Source: Rhodospirillales bacterium (GTDB lineage: Bacteria > Pseudomonadota > Alphaproteobacteria > Reyranellales > Reyranellaceae). From it: DNA of 64,000 bases. The DNA lies in the NCBI GenBank assembly GCA_016699855.1, contig CP064988.1:868001-932000 (forward strand), given 5' to 3'. The position numbers were made by a program, and so were the translations under genes. The notes below the pieces were generated by a model, which was not told the origin of the DNA, did no database searches, and saw only the letters and a list, made by a program, of their open reading frames with translations. Within the stretch, counting starts at the first letter, position 1, and every line of letters begins with the position of its first letter. Of the stretch, positions 28,031 through 44,060 are shown in pieces.

Positions 28031-28483
28031 CCCGCCCGTCCGCGGCCTCGTGCGCCGGTCGCCACGGCGTCGGCCACGGATCGCCGAGGTCGGCCATATG
28101 GCAGAGCAGACGCGCCGCCTCGATCCGGATCGCGCGACCGGCGGCGAAGCGCAGGACCACCGCCACGCCGCCGCCCGCGCGCGCGTCGACCGAGACGGAC
28201 AGCAGGTCGAGGACGCGGTCGGGCTCGCCGAGCGGCATCTCGGCGTGGCGCACGGCCTCGACGTCCTCGAAGGACAGGGCCGCGTGGGTCCGCGACCAGG
28301 CGCCGTCCGTGTCGGCCGGAATCTCCCAGCGGAACCGGTTCGCGACGAGCGCGAAGCGGCGCTCGGCCGCGAACCAGCCGATGTCCTTCACCGCGACCAG
28401 CGCGTCCTGCATCGCGGCCGAGACGACCGCGAGATCCTCGGCGTCGAGCGCCCGCAGCACGAGCCGTCCGGATGGCGCCGCGC

Positions 28484-28487
<4 letters not shown>
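28020..28487 (-). CDS. DUF2948 family protein
   Basis: A 155-residue alphaproteobacterial protein of unknown function, usually next to murA. Recognisable segments: LRALDAEDLAVVSAAMQDALV, DIGWFAAERRFALVANRFRWE and a C-terminal RIEAARLLCHMADLGDPWPT. It is cytoplasmic by appearance. Its ATG overlaps the murA stop (ATGA), so it is translationally coupled to murA. Confidence 0.9.
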
Positions 28488-29767
<1,280 letters not shown>

Positions 29768-29788
29768 TTTCTATCTGCCTTCCGTGCG

Positions 29789-30343
29789 TCAGATCTTGGG
29801 CAGCGTGACGCCGCGCTGGCCCTGGTACTTGCCGGCCTTGTCCTTGTAGGAGACCTCGCAGGGCTCGTCGCCGCGCAGGAACAGGAACTGGCAGGCGCCC
29901 TCGTTGGCGTAGATGCGCGCCGGCAGCGGCGTGGTGTTCGAGAACTCCAGCGTCACGTGGCCCTCCCACTCCGGCTCGAGCGGCGTGACGTTCACGATGA
30001 TGCCGCAGCGCGCGTAGGTGGACTTGCCGACGCAGATCACGAGCACGTCGCGCGGGATGCGGAAATGCTCGACCGTGCGCGCCAGCGCGAAGCTGTTGGG
30101 CGGGATGATGCAGATGTCGGTCCGCCGGTCGACGAAGCTGTTCTCGGCGAAATTCTTGGGATCGACGATCGCGCTGTCGACGTTGGTGAATATCTTGAAC
30201 TCGTCGCCGACCCGCGCGTCGTAGCCGTACGACGACACGCCGTACGAGATGACGCCCTGGCGCTTCTGGGAATCGACGAACGGCTCGATCATGCCGTGTT
30301 CGAGCGCCATCCGGCGGATCCAGCGATCCGACATGATCGCCAT
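29789..30343 (-). CDS. dcd: dCTP deaminase
   Basis: A 184-residue homotrimeric-type enzyme converting dCTP to dUTP for dTTP synthesis. Typical segments: RQGVISYGVSSYGYDARVGD, FALARTVEHFRIPRDVLVICVGKST, YARCGIIVNVTPLEPEWEGHVTLE and the C-terminal YQGQRGVTLPKI. Full length. Located between the small basic protein gene (85-bp gap) and murA. Confidence 0.97.
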   Translation of the reverse strand: MAIMSDRWIRRMALEHGMIEPFVDSQKRQGVISYGVSSYGYDARVGDEFKIFTNVDSAIVDPKNFAENSFVDRRTDICIIPPNSFALARTVEHFRIPRDVLVICVGKSTYARCGIIVNVTPLEPEWEGHVTLEFSNTTPLPARIYANEGACQFLFLRGDEPCEVSYKDKAGKYQGQRGVTLPKI

Positions 30344-30428
30344 GCCACACCTCTTGCGCGCCGCCGCGAGGGGGGAAGGGGCCGGCCGGGGCGCGTGGGC
30401 GCCTTATTAGACCCGCGAACCGCCCGGC

Positions 30429-30617
30429 TCAACCGTCGCCACCCCCGTCGCGGCGCGACGGCGCGGTGGCGGGCGGCGGGCGGGCCGGGGCGTGGTCCGC
30501 CTCCGCCTTGGCGCGGGCCTGCGCCTTGCGCCGGCGCAGGTTCTGGCGCAACGCGTCGGCCAGCCGCGCCGAGCGGTCGTCGGCGGCGGGCACGCCTTGG
30601 CTTTTCCTCTTGTCCAT
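30429..30617 (-). CDS. Small basic protein of unknown function
   Basis: A 62-residue predicted cytoplasmic protein. The central helix-forming stretch SARLADALRQNLRRRKAQ is strongly basic and is followed by a Pro/Ala-rich tail. It resembles small alphaproteobacterial proteins carrying the same LRxNLRRRKAQ core, but I cannot name a family. A possible promoter (TTGTCG at 30650-30655, TACAAG at 30628-30633 on the minus strand) would start transcription only a few bases before the ATG. No Shine-Dalgarno sequence is visible, so it may be leaderless. It is the first gene of the minus-strand cluster. Confidence 0.6.
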   Translation of the reverse strand: MDKRKSQGVPAADDRSARLADALRQNLRRRKAQARAKAEADHAPARPPPATAPSRRDGGGDG

Positions 30618-30681
30618 AACGGCTTGACTTGTAACGTGTTTCCGCCGCCCGACAAGAGCGGTGGGGTGGAGGATCTAGGCC

Positions 30682-31584
30682 ATGTTGGAAGCGTTGCGGA
30701 CGGCCGATGCACGGTTCGACGGGCTGCCTGACTTCCCCTACGCCCCGCGCCACGTCGACGATCTCGGCGGACCCTGCGCCGGCCTGCGGCTGCACTATGT
30801 CGATGAAGGCCCGCCGGACGCGGCGGTCACGTTCCTCTGCCTGCACGGCCAGCCGACCTGGAGCTACCTCTACCGGCGGATGATCCCGGTCCTCACCGAG
30901 GCCGGCCACCGGGTCGTCGCGCCGGACTTCTTCGGATTCGGCCGCTCCGACAAGCCGGTCGCCGAGGCCGTCTACACGTTCACCTTCCATCGCGAGACAT
31001 TGCGCCGGTTCGTCGAACGGCTCGAACTGAAGGGCGTTTGTCTCGTCTGCCAGGATTGGGGCGGTCTGATCGGTCTGACGCTTCCCATGGACATGCCGGC
31101 GCGGTTCGATCGGCTGCTGGTCATGAACACGACGCTGGCCACTGGCGACGAGCCTTTGGGCAAGGGATTCCTGGACTGGCGCGCCTTCAGCAACCGGTCG
31201 CCCGATATGCCGGTCGGCGGCCTGATGCGACGCGCCTGCCCGCATCTGACCGAGGCCGAGGGCGCCGCCTACGACGCGCCATTCCCGGACGCCGCCCACA
31301 AGGCCGGCGTGCGGCGGTTCCCCAACCTCGTCTGCGACCATCCCGAGGCCGACGGCGCGGCGCTGTCGCGTCGGGCGCGGTCGTGGTGGTCGGAAGGCTG
31401 GCGCGGCGAAAGCTTCATGGCCGTCGGCATGAAAGATCCCGTCCTCGGACCGCCGGTGATGGTCGCACTACGGCGCCACATCCGCGGCTGCCCGGCGCCG
31501 TTCGAGGTCGCCGATGGCGGCCATTTCGTCCAGGAGTGGGGCGCCGACATCGCCCGCGCCGCTCTGCGCAACTTCCGCCTTTGA
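30682..31584 (+). CDS. Haloalkane dehalogenase-like alpha/beta hydrolase
   Basis: A 300-residue alpha/beta-hydrolase close to haloalkane dehalogenases of the DhlA type. Features: the HGQPTWSYLYRRM oxyanion/halide loop, nucleophile Asp125 with the halide-binding Trp126 in CQDWGG, and catalytic His281 in DGGHFVQEWG. A long cap region lies between about residues 155 and 230. An Asp nucleophile next to Trp is the hallmark that separates dehalogenases from epoxide hydrolases and esterases. GGAGG lies nine bases upstream of the ATG. The natural substrate is unknown. Confidence 0.85.
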   Translation: MLEALRTADARFDGLPDFPYAPRHVDDLGGPCAGLRLHYVDEGPPDAAVTFLCLHGQPTWSYLYRRMIPVLTEAGHRVVAPDFFGFGRSDKPVAEAVYTFTFHRETLRRFVERLELKGVCLVCQDWGGLIGLTLPMDMPARFDRLLVMNTTLATGDEPLGKGFLDWRAFSNRSPDMPVGGLMRRACPHLTEAEGAAYDAPFPDAAHKAGVRRFPNLVCDHPEADGAALSRRARSWWSEGWRGESFMAVGMKDPVLGPPVMVALRRHIRGCPAPFEVADGGHFVQEWGADIARAALRNFRL

Positions 31585-31708
31585 TCAATCAATGGTAAAT
31601 AAGCGCCTGAAATGCTGTGAATAGACGCGGTCGCCCGACGAACGAGGGGTGACGGCGGCGGACCATCACCTCCCGCCGGCCAGTCCGCGTCCCACCGCGA
31701 GGTCCGAG

Positions 31709-32518
31709 ATGCTGCACTACGTGAAACGGAGCCCGGAACCACCGCGCACCGGCCGCACGGTCGAGGTCGGCTGGTTGCTCAAGGCGCAGCAGGCCGGTTT
31801 CATCTGGGAGGAACCGCGCCCGTTCAAGCGGCCGGACGTCCAGGATCCGAAGAACGCCAAGGCGCTGCAGAACTGCCCCTCGGTGGTCGACTTCGAGGCG
31901 CGGCACATCGTGGTGCCCTGCCCCATCGACCTGAACATCCGTATCGTGCGCGACAAGGACGGCAAACCGGCGATCCAGAATCTCGACGGTCCGCAGAGCG
32001 CGATCACCGGCACCCATCTCAACAAGCTGCTGCATCTCAACGGCCCCGGCCAATGGCGTCATCCGCAGCGGCCGGTGATCCAGATCAGCACGCCCTACTA
32101 CTTCGTCGCCGACGAGGTGTGCTGGATGAACCAGCTGCCGCCGTACCTGAACTACCGCGATCCGCAGTGGCCCGGCGTGTTCGTCGGCGGCCGCCTGCCG
32201 ATCCACATCTGGCCGCGCGTCATGATGTGGGCGTTCGAATGGCACGACGTGTCGAAGCCGCTGATCCTCAAGCGCGGCGAGCCGTGGTTCATGTGCCGGT
32301 TCGAGACCGATGATCCGACACGCCCGGTCCGTATGGTCGAGGCGGAGTGGACGCCGGAACTGACGGAGTTCGCCAACGGCGCCGAGGCGGTGACGAACTA
32401 CATGCGCCGTACGTGGTCGCTGTTCAAGGTCGCGGAGAAACGCCGGCCCGACAAGCTGGTGAAGCGCGCGGAGCGCGGCCGGACGACGTTTACCCGCGAG
32501 ACCGCGGGCGAGCCCTAA
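31709..32518 (+). CDS. Conserved protein of unknown function (possibly DUF6065-like)
   Basis: A 269-residue cytoplasmic-looking protein with no signal peptide. Conserved-looking aromatic-rich segments: STPYYFVADEVCWMNQLPPYLNYRD, GVFVGGRLPIHIWPR, MMWAFEWHD and RGEPWFMCRFET. The pattern reminds me of DUF6065 proteins, but I am not certain. The ATG at 31709 has GAGG six bases before it; a GTG at 31649 is the alternative. It follows the dehalogenase-like gene by 124 bp and may belong to the same unit. Confidence 0.7.
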   Translation: MLHYVKRSPEPPRTGRTVEVGWLLKAQQAGFIWEEPRPFKRPDVQDPKNAKALQNCPSVVDFEARHIVVPCPIDLNIRIVRDKDGKPAIQNLDGPQSAITGTHLNKLLHLNGPGQWRHPQRPVIQISTPYYFVADEVCWMNQLPPYLNYRDPQWPGVFVGGRLPIHIWPRVMMWAFEWHDVSKPLILKRGEPWFMCRFETDDPTRPVRMVEAEWTPELTEFANGAEAVTNYMRRTWSLFKVAEKRRPDKLVKRAERGRTTFTRETAGEP

Positions 32519-32563
32519 CGCGGCGATGCCAAGCCCTGGCGCCGTCGTACCCGAAGCGCGCAC

Positions 32564-33367
32564 GTGAGCGTCGCCGCGCGCCGGGCGACGCGCCGATCGG
32601 CGCTGGCCGGCGCGGCCGCCGCTCTGTCCGCGCCGTCGGTCGCGCGTGCCCGGCCCGAACGACGGAATTTCGTCCTGATCCACGGCGCGTGGCACGGCGG
32701 CTGGTGCTGGGACCGCGTCGCCCGGCGGCTGGAGGCCGCCGGCCACCGCGTCGTGGCGCCGTCGCTGACGGGCCTCGCCGACAAGGCCGCCGCGCTGTCG
32801 CGCGCCGTCGACCTCGAGACCCATATCGGCGATGTCGTCGCGGCGCTGCGGTCGGTCGGGCCCGACAAGGCGACGCTCGTCGGACACAGCTATGGTGGTC
32901 TACCGATCACCGCCGCCGCCGACCGCGCGCCCGAACGCGTGGCGCGGCTGGTGTATCTCGACGCGGTGATCGTGGCCGATGGCGGGCGGTGGAGCGACAC
33001 CCACACCCCCGCGCTGGTCGCGGCGTGGGAGCGCGCGGCGGCGGCCAGTGGCGGCGTTTCGGTCCCACCCGTCGACGCGCTCTCGTTCGGGGTCACGGAT
33101 CCGGTCGACCGAGCCTGGGTCAACAGCCGCCTGACGCCGCACCCGTTCGCGACCTACCATCAACCCCTGCGCCTGTCGCGCCCCGCCGACGCGTCGCTGC
33201 CCAGACTGAACATCGTCTGCCAAGGTCGCTCGGCGCTGCCGGCGTCGGCGCGGAGGGTGCCGATGCACGCTGCGGCGGGCTGGTCGAGCCGGACGCTCGA
33301 CGCCGGACACGACGCGATGGTCACCGCGCCCGGGGCGCTCGCGCGCCTGCTGCTCGAACCCATCTGA
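32564..33367 (+). CDS. Exported alpha/beta hydrolase
   Basis: A 267-residue serine hydrolase of the EstC/salicylate-binding-esterase type. An Arg-rich leader and hydrophobic segment (RRATRRSALAGAAAALS, cleavage near ARA) suggest export, perhaps by Tat. The fold is signalled by NFVLIHGAWHGGWCWDRV. The nucleophile is Ser109 in GHSYGG and the catalytic His is His249 in DAGHDAM. The start is a GTG. It lies 12 bp upstream of the VOC gene, so the two are probably co-transcribed. Confidence 0.85.
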   Translation: MSVAARRATRRSALAGAAAALSAPSVARARPERRNFVLIHGAWHGGWCWDRVARRLEAAGHRVVAPSLTGLADKAAALSRAVDLETHIGDVVAALRSVGPDKATLVGHSYGGLPITAAADRAPERVARLVYLDAVIVADGGRWSDTHTPALVAAWERAAAASGGVSVPPVDALSFGVTDPVDRAWVNSRLTPHPFATYHQPLRLSRPADASLPRLNIVCQGRSALPASARRVPMHAAAGWSSRTLDAGHDAMVTAPGALARLLLEPI

Positions 33368-33379
33368 CAGGAGGACGCC

Positions 33380-34057
33380 ATGGATCTCGCCAAGCCGCAT
33401 CTCGATCTCGGCCTGTTCAGCAACCAGCTCGAGCCGCAGCTCGAATTCTGGCAGCGGACGGTCGGCCTGCCATTCGACCACATCGGCAAGGTCGGCGGCG
33501 GCACGTGGCAGCACCGTCACCACATGCTCGGCTCGATCCTCAAGATGAACCACGCGCGCGCGCCGTTGCCGCCGGCGCCGCCAAGCGGCTACGTCGAATT
33601 GCTGATCGCACGCGACGACCTCGACGCGCCGCGCCACCTGATCGACCCCGACGGCAACCGGGTCACGCTCGTGCCACGCGGCTGCGAGGGCGTCGAAAAG
33701 ATCGGCATCGTCATGACCGTCAACAACCGTGATGCCCACGACCATTTCTGGCGCGCCGCCATGCAGTTCGAGTCGCCGCGCAAGGGCGTCTACCGCTGCG
33801 GGGATTCGCTGCTGATCGTCGGCGGCGAAGGCAAGGTCGATCGCTGCGACGAGTGGCGCAGCCAAGGGTTCCGCTACATCACGGTGCAGATCCGCGATTG
33901 CGTCGCCGAGCACACGGGCATCCTCGCGAGGGGTGGGACCGAAGGTCGCGCGCCGATCGTCCTGGGCGACACCGTCCGATACTCGTTCGTCCGCGATCCC
34001 GACGGCAATTTCATCGAGATCTCGCAGCGGGCCTCGTTGACTGGCGGTCACCTGTAG
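33380..34057 (+). CDS. VOC superfamily (glyoxalase/dioxygenase-type) protein
   Basis: A 225-residue protein made of two beta-alpha-beta-beta-beta modules. The first runs about 8-105 (DLGLFSNQLEPQLEFWQRTVGL; PRHLIDPDGNRVTLV) and the second about 110-215 (IGIVMTVNNRDAHDHFWRAAM; YSFVRDPDGNFIEISQRA). Each ends in the DPDGN turn typical of VOC enzymes with metal ligands nearby (His, Glu). AGGAGG precedes the ATG. The reaction is not predictable; isomerase, lyase or dioxygenase are all possible. Confidence 0.85.
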   Translation: MDLAKPHLDLGLFSNQLEPQLEFWQRTVGLPFDHIGKVGGGTWQHRHHMLGSILKMNHARAPLPPAPPSGYVELLIARDDLDAPRHLIDPDGNRVTLVPRGCEGVEKIGIVMTVNNRDAHDHFWRAAMQFESPRKGVYRCGDSLLIVGGEGKVDRCDEWRSQGFRYITVQIRDCVAEHTGILARGGTEGRAPIVLGDTVRYSFVRDPDGNFIEISQRASLTGGHL

Positions 34058-34134
34058 CCGGCGAACTCCGGCTCCTGCCTCCGGGGCTACCCACGGTCGC
34101 GACCAGACGCCGCTGGCGCCGCCGGAGTCGCGAC
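34056..34134 (+). other. Paired inverted repeats between VOC gene and AT-rich island
   Basis: The VOC stop region forms AGCCGG/CCGGCT (34056-34061 and 34068-34073). Two identical palindromes GTCGCGAC lie at 34096-34103 and 34127-34134, able to pair with each other. No T-run follows, so termination is possible but unproven. The second copy sits exactly where base composition switches to AT-rich. Confidence 0.35.
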
Positions 34135-34135
34135 T

Positions 34136-34338
34136 AAAATCCACACTTCAAGCATCTAACTCTCTGAATATAAAAGAACTTCATCGAATAATTTGCGTTT
34201 CAATTGCGAATTCATCAGAGGAGTTGCAGCCGGATTTTCACAGTCATTTGATAAAATAGATGAGAAATATCTTATATCATATTGATATTATGATAAAATT
34301 CTATATCATTAAGGTGTTGTGTTAATTGTATTGAAGAA
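34136..34338 (+). promoter_or_regulatory. AT-rich island with repeated motifs upstream of a secreted protein
   Basis: About 200 bases visibly rich in A and T inside very GC-rich DNA. It contains the 9-bp direct repeat TGATAAAAT (34249-34257 and 34291-34299), the inverted repeat TATCATA-N7-TATGATA (34275-34281 and 34289-34295) and a second ATATCAT (34303-34309). TTGATA hexamers at 34248-34253 and 34282-34287 could serve as -35 boxes, with TATAT-containing -10 regions downstream. It probably holds the promoter and regulator-binding sites of the gene at 34339. Confidence 0.5.
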
Positions 34339-35493
34339 ATGAACCGCCTCCTTCTTAGCATTGCGATTGCGACAGCTTCCTCGCTGCTCACGCCGTTCGC
34401 ACACGCCACGCCGCCGGCGATCCACGTCGCGCTGGCGCCGGGCGAGAGCGCGCGCGTCGGCGAGATCGTGGAAGCGATCGCGACGGACGCGCCGGGCTGG
34501 CGCGCCGAGGCCCGCGATTTCATCGCCAACGGCGTGGCCGCGCAGCCCGATGGCAACCGTCAGGCGGCGACGGCGCGCTCCATCGAGTTGCTGCGCGCCG
34601 TCCACCGTCGGTGCCAGGCCGCGCCGTGCGCCAACGCGCCGTCGGTGGCGACGGCGTTCCGGGGCGCGACGTTCACGCAGCAGAGCCCGCTTTCCCGTCC
34701 TTCTCGGGGCGGCGATCCACTGTCCACCGTCGGCGACATCGCGCGCTCTTCCGCCTGCGCCGCCTATCCCATCCGGGCCGTCGGCGTGCGCGACTGGACT
34801 GTGCCGCCCGGCATCCAGGCGTTCGACTTCCTGCCGCGGGGCGGCCGCGTCCATCCCGGTATGACGCCCGTGGCGCCGAGTGATCCGCGCGTGACCGGTG
34901 GCCGCGCCGGCGCGACGTACGATCCGAACCATCCCGCGTCCGGCGAGACCCTGCTCGAGGTGCTGGGGTTCAAGGCGGCGACCACGTTGACCGGTCGGCT
35001 GCGGATCACGCTGATCGGCGGCCTCCGGCCGCAGCAAGAGGCCCAGGCGGCGCCGTTCGGGAGCCAGGTGGTGGTCGGCGGGCGGGTCATCGAGGTCGCG
35101 CACGGCAAGCCCGGGCGCTGGCTTCCGGTCGGCGCCCTCGCCGACGGCAAGCCGGAGGACGTGTTCACGCCCGCCAAGCTACTGCCGGGCTCCGCCCCGG
35201 CGCTCACATTCGAGGTCTCGTCGAGCGGGCGGGAGATCGAGTTCCGCTTCCCGCAGGGCGCCGAGATCGGCGCGATCCTGATCGAACCGGCGGACCGGCC
35301 GTCGTCGTTCATGCTCGACGACACGGCCCGCGCGCATGGGACGATCAGCGACGCCAGCTGCCTGGCGCAGCGGCAACTGGTCGACCGCGCCATCGGCGCG
35401 CTCGGCGGCCGCGTCGTCCAGGCGACGCGCATATCCGGCCAGCTCGGTCCCGACTCCCGGCCGCCGGCGGTCGGGCCCCTCAGCGCGCAGTGA
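34339..35493 (+). CDS. Secreted protein of unknown function
   Basis: A 384-residue exported protein that I cannot assign to a family. It has a signal peptide (MNRLLLSIAIATASSLLTPF, cleavage after AHA), a helical region (about 30-110), and then a mostly beta-predicted part with FDFLPRGGRVHPGMTPV and VVVGGRVIEVAHGKPGRWLPVG. Only three Cys residues remain in the mature part. Gene composition is GC-rich like its neighbours, in contrast to its AT-rich upstream region. It is convergent with typA, with only 15 bases between the stops. Confidence 0.65.
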   Translation: MNRLLLSIAIATASSLLTPFAHATPPAIHVALAPGESARVGEIVEAIATDAPGWRAEARDFIANGVAAQPDGNRQAATARSIELLRAVHRRCQAAPCANAPSVATAFRGATFTQQSPLSRPSRGGDPLSTVGDIARSSACAAYPIRAVGVRDWTVPPGIQAFDFLPRGGRVHPGMTPVAPSDPRVTGGRAGATYDPNHPASGETLLEVLGFKAATTLTGRLRITLIGGLRPQQEAQAAPFGSQVVVGGRVIEVAHGKPGRWLPVGALADGKPEDVFTPAKLLPGSAPALTFEVSSSGREIEFRFPQGAEIGAILIEPADRPSSFMLDDTARAHGTISDASCLAQRQLVDRAIGALGGRVVQATRISGQLGPDSRPPAVGPLSAQ

Positions 35494-35508
35494 CGATCGC
35501 GCGGCGGC

Positions 35509-37329
<1,821 letters not shown>

Positions 37330-37353
37330 GTTGCTCCGGGGGCGCGTGCGCGG

Positions 37354-37382
37354 CTTATAGGCGCCATGCCGCGTCGCAGCAA
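37354..37382 (-). promoter_or_regulatory. Promoter of typA
   Basis: On the minus strand TTGCTG (37377-37382) and TATAAG (37354-37359) are separated by 17 bases. The -10 matches consensus at five of six positions. Transcription would start near 37347, about 18 bases ahead of the typA start codon. Confidence 0.5.
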
Positions 37383-37658
37383 GGCGCGGCCTCCGCCCGG
37401 CCGTTGGCGACCGCGTGTCGATGACGGACCATTGAAGTTATTGGGGTTTTCATACCGTGCCGAGAATATTCGTGTAATTAACTTTTAATATGGCGCGCCA
37501 AGCGGACTTGAATGAACCGTGATTCAAAAAATAAGACAGAAAGGCTGACAAATCGACTCGCACGCCGGAAATCTTTGCGGCATATAACGTGCACGTGGAA
37601 ACGGCGCGGGAACGCCGTTCCGGCGTCGCTCGTCACTGTAGTACCGAGGATTCCAGCC
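37383..37658 (+). promoter_or_regulatory. gltB upstream region
   Basis: Long upstream segment of gltB, AT-richer between about 37430 and 37560. It holds the palindromes TGGCGCGCCA (37493-37502) and ACGTGCACGT (near 37587-37596) and a GGAAC/GTTCC stem close to the start. I could not pick one convincing promoter and saw no clear sigma-54 GG/GC element. The stretch from 37512 is open in the gltB frame but lacks a start signal and does not look like GltB. Confidence 0.4.
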
Positions 37659-42306
<4,648 letters not shown>

Positions 42307-42339
42307 CCGACACCGAATTCGCGTATTGGAGCTAAGGCC

Positions 42340-43791
42340 ATGGGCAAGCCCACCGGCTTCCTGGAGATCGAGCGCAAGGACCGCGGCTACGAGAAGGTCG
42401 ACGTCCGTCTCAAGACCTGGCGGGAGTTCGTCACGCCGCTGCCGGCGGCCGACGTGCGCCAGCAGGCGGCGCGCTGCATGGATTGCGGGATTCCGTTCTG
42501 CCACAACGGCTGTCCGGTCAACAACATGATCCCGGACTGGAACAACCTCGTGCACCGCGACCAGTGGCGCGCGGCGCTCGAGGCGCTCCACTCGACGAAC
42601 AACTTCCCGGAGTTCACCGGCCGCATCTGCCCGGCGCCGTGCGAGGCGTCGTGCACGCTGAACATCGACGACAACTCGGTGACCATCAAGACCATCGAGT
42701 GCGCCATCGTCGACCGCGGGTGGGAGGAAGGCTGGATCCCGCCGCGGCCGGCGGCGCGCAAGTCCGGCAAGCGCGTCGCCGTCGTCGGCTCCGGTCCCGC
42801 CGGCATGGCCTGCGCCCAGCAGCTGGCGCGCGCCGGCCATGCCGTGACGCTGTTCGAGAAGAGCGACCGCGTCGGCGGTCTGCTGCGCTACGGCATTCCC
42901 GACTTCAAGATGGAGAAGCACCTCATCGACCGCCGCGTGCGCCAGATGGCGGCCGAGGGCGTCGAGTTCCGCACCGGCGTCGAGGTCGGCGTGACCATCT
43001 CCGTGAAGTCGCTGCTGGAGGGCTACGACGCCGTCGCCATGACCGGCGGCGCCGAGGCGCCGCGCGACCTCGAGGTGCCCGGCCGCGAGCTCGCCGGCAT
43101 CCACTTCGCCATGGATTTCCTGACGCAGCAGAACAAGCGCGTCGCCGGCGACGACGAGGCCCGTGCCGCGCCGAAGGGCACCCTTTCGGCCAAGGGCAAG
43201 CACGTCGTCGTCATCGGCGGCGGCGACACCGGGTCGGACTGCATCGGCACGTCGAACCGCCAAGGCGCGGCGTCCGTCACCCAGCTCGAGATCATGCCGC
43301 GCCCGCCGGAGAAGGAGAACAAGGCGCTGACGTGGCCCGACTGGCCGCTGAAGATGCGCACCTCCTCCTCGCACGAGGAAGGCGCCGAGCGCGACTTCGC
43401 GGTGCTGACCAAGCGCGCGGTCGGGTCGAACGGCCGGATCGAGGCGCTGGAATGCGTGCGCGTCGACTGGGTCAAGGACGACGCCGGCCGCATGGTTCTC
43501 AAGGAGGTCCCCGGAAGCGCCTTCCAGCTCAAGGCGGACCTGGTTCTGCTGGCGATGGGCTTCGTCGCGCCGGTGCACGCCGGCATGATCGCCGAGTCGG
43601 GCGTGGCGCTCGACGCGCGCGGCAACGTCAAGGCGACGATGACCGACTACAAGACGTCGGTGGCGAAGCTGTTCGCCGCCGGCGACATGCGCCGCGGCCA
43701 GTCGCTCGTCGTGTGGGCCATCCGCGAAGGCCGCCAATGCGCCCGCGCCATCGACGAGCTCCTGATGGGAAGCAGCGACCTGCCGCGATGA
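42340..43791 (+). CDS. gltD: Glutamate synthase small subunit
   Basis: A 483-residue FAD/NADPH and iron-sulfur subunit that feeds electrons to GltB. The N-terminal Fe-S cysteine cluster (CMDCGIPFCHNGCPV; CPAPCEASC), the FAD loop VVGSGPAGMACAQQLARAGH, the NADPH loop VIGGGDTGSDCIG and the C-terminal FAAGDMRRGQSLVVWAI are all present. GGAG lies upstream of the ATG. The stop overlaps the start of the ribbon-helix-helix gene (ATGA). Confidence 0.97.
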   Translation: MGKPTGFLEIERKDRGYEKVDVRLKTWREFVTPLPAADVRQQAARCMDCGIPFCHNGCPVNNMIPDWNNLVHRDQWRAALEALHSTNNFPEFTGRICPAPCEASCTLNIDDNSVTIKTIECAIVDRGWEEGWIPPRPAARKSGKRVAVVGSGPAGMACAQQLARAGHAVTLFEKSDRVGGLLRYGIPDFKMEKHLIDRRVRQMAAEGVEFRTGVEVGVTISVKSLLEGYDAVAMTGGAEAPRDLEVPGRELAGIHFAMDFLTQQNKRVAGDDEARAAPKGTLSAKGKHVVVIGGGDTGSDCIGTSNRQGAASVTQLEIMPRPPEKENKALTWPDWPLKMRTSSSHEEGAERDFAVLTKRAVGSNGRIEALECVRVDWVKDDAGRMVLKEVPGSAFQLKADLVLLAMGFVAPVHAGMIAESGVALDARGNVKATMTDYKTSVAKLFAAGDMRRGQSLVVWAIREGRQCARAIDELLMGSSDLPR

Positions 43792-44045
43792 CGGAGTCGC
43801 CGCCGCGCGTGCGCAAGCGGTCGGTGACGATCGGCCGGCACCGCACCAGCGTGTCGCTCGAGGCGGCGTTCTGGGACGAGTTGAACCGGATCGCCGCGGC
43901 CGACGGCGTGTCGCTGAACGCGCTGGTGGCCGAGATCGACCGGGCGCGCATGGTCGGCCGCGACCCGCGCGACGCCACCAACCTGTCGAGCGCGCTGCGT
44001 CTGCGCGTGCTCGACGACCTGCGGCGGCGCGCCGGCGCGACGTGA
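43788..44045 (+). CDS. Ribbon-helix-helix domain protein
   Basis: An 85-residue small protein with a ribbon-helix-helix fold predicted from KRSVTIGRHRTSVSLEAAFWDELNRIAAADGVSLNALVAEID (positions about 10-52). Related to the alphaproteobacterial RHH_4-type family. Such proteins can bind DNA as dimers. Its ATG overlaps the gltD stop, so it is co-translated with glutamate synthase. A regulatory link to nitrogen metabolism is possible but not shown. Confidence 0.85.
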   Translation: MTESPPRVRKRSVTIGRHRTSVSLEAAFWDELNRIAAADGVSLNALVAEIDRARMVGRDPRDATNLSSALRLRVLDDLRRRAGAT

Positions 44046-44060
44046 CGCGGGCGTCCGCCC

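Noticed and set aside
37512..37658. Longer N-terminus for gltB
   Set aside because: The extra residues do not resemble GltB, and the short propeptide before the catalytic Cys is given by the start at 37659 with GAGGA upstream.
37383..37658. Sigma-54 promoter for gltB
   Set aside because: No TGGCAC-N5-TTGC-like element was found on reading the region.
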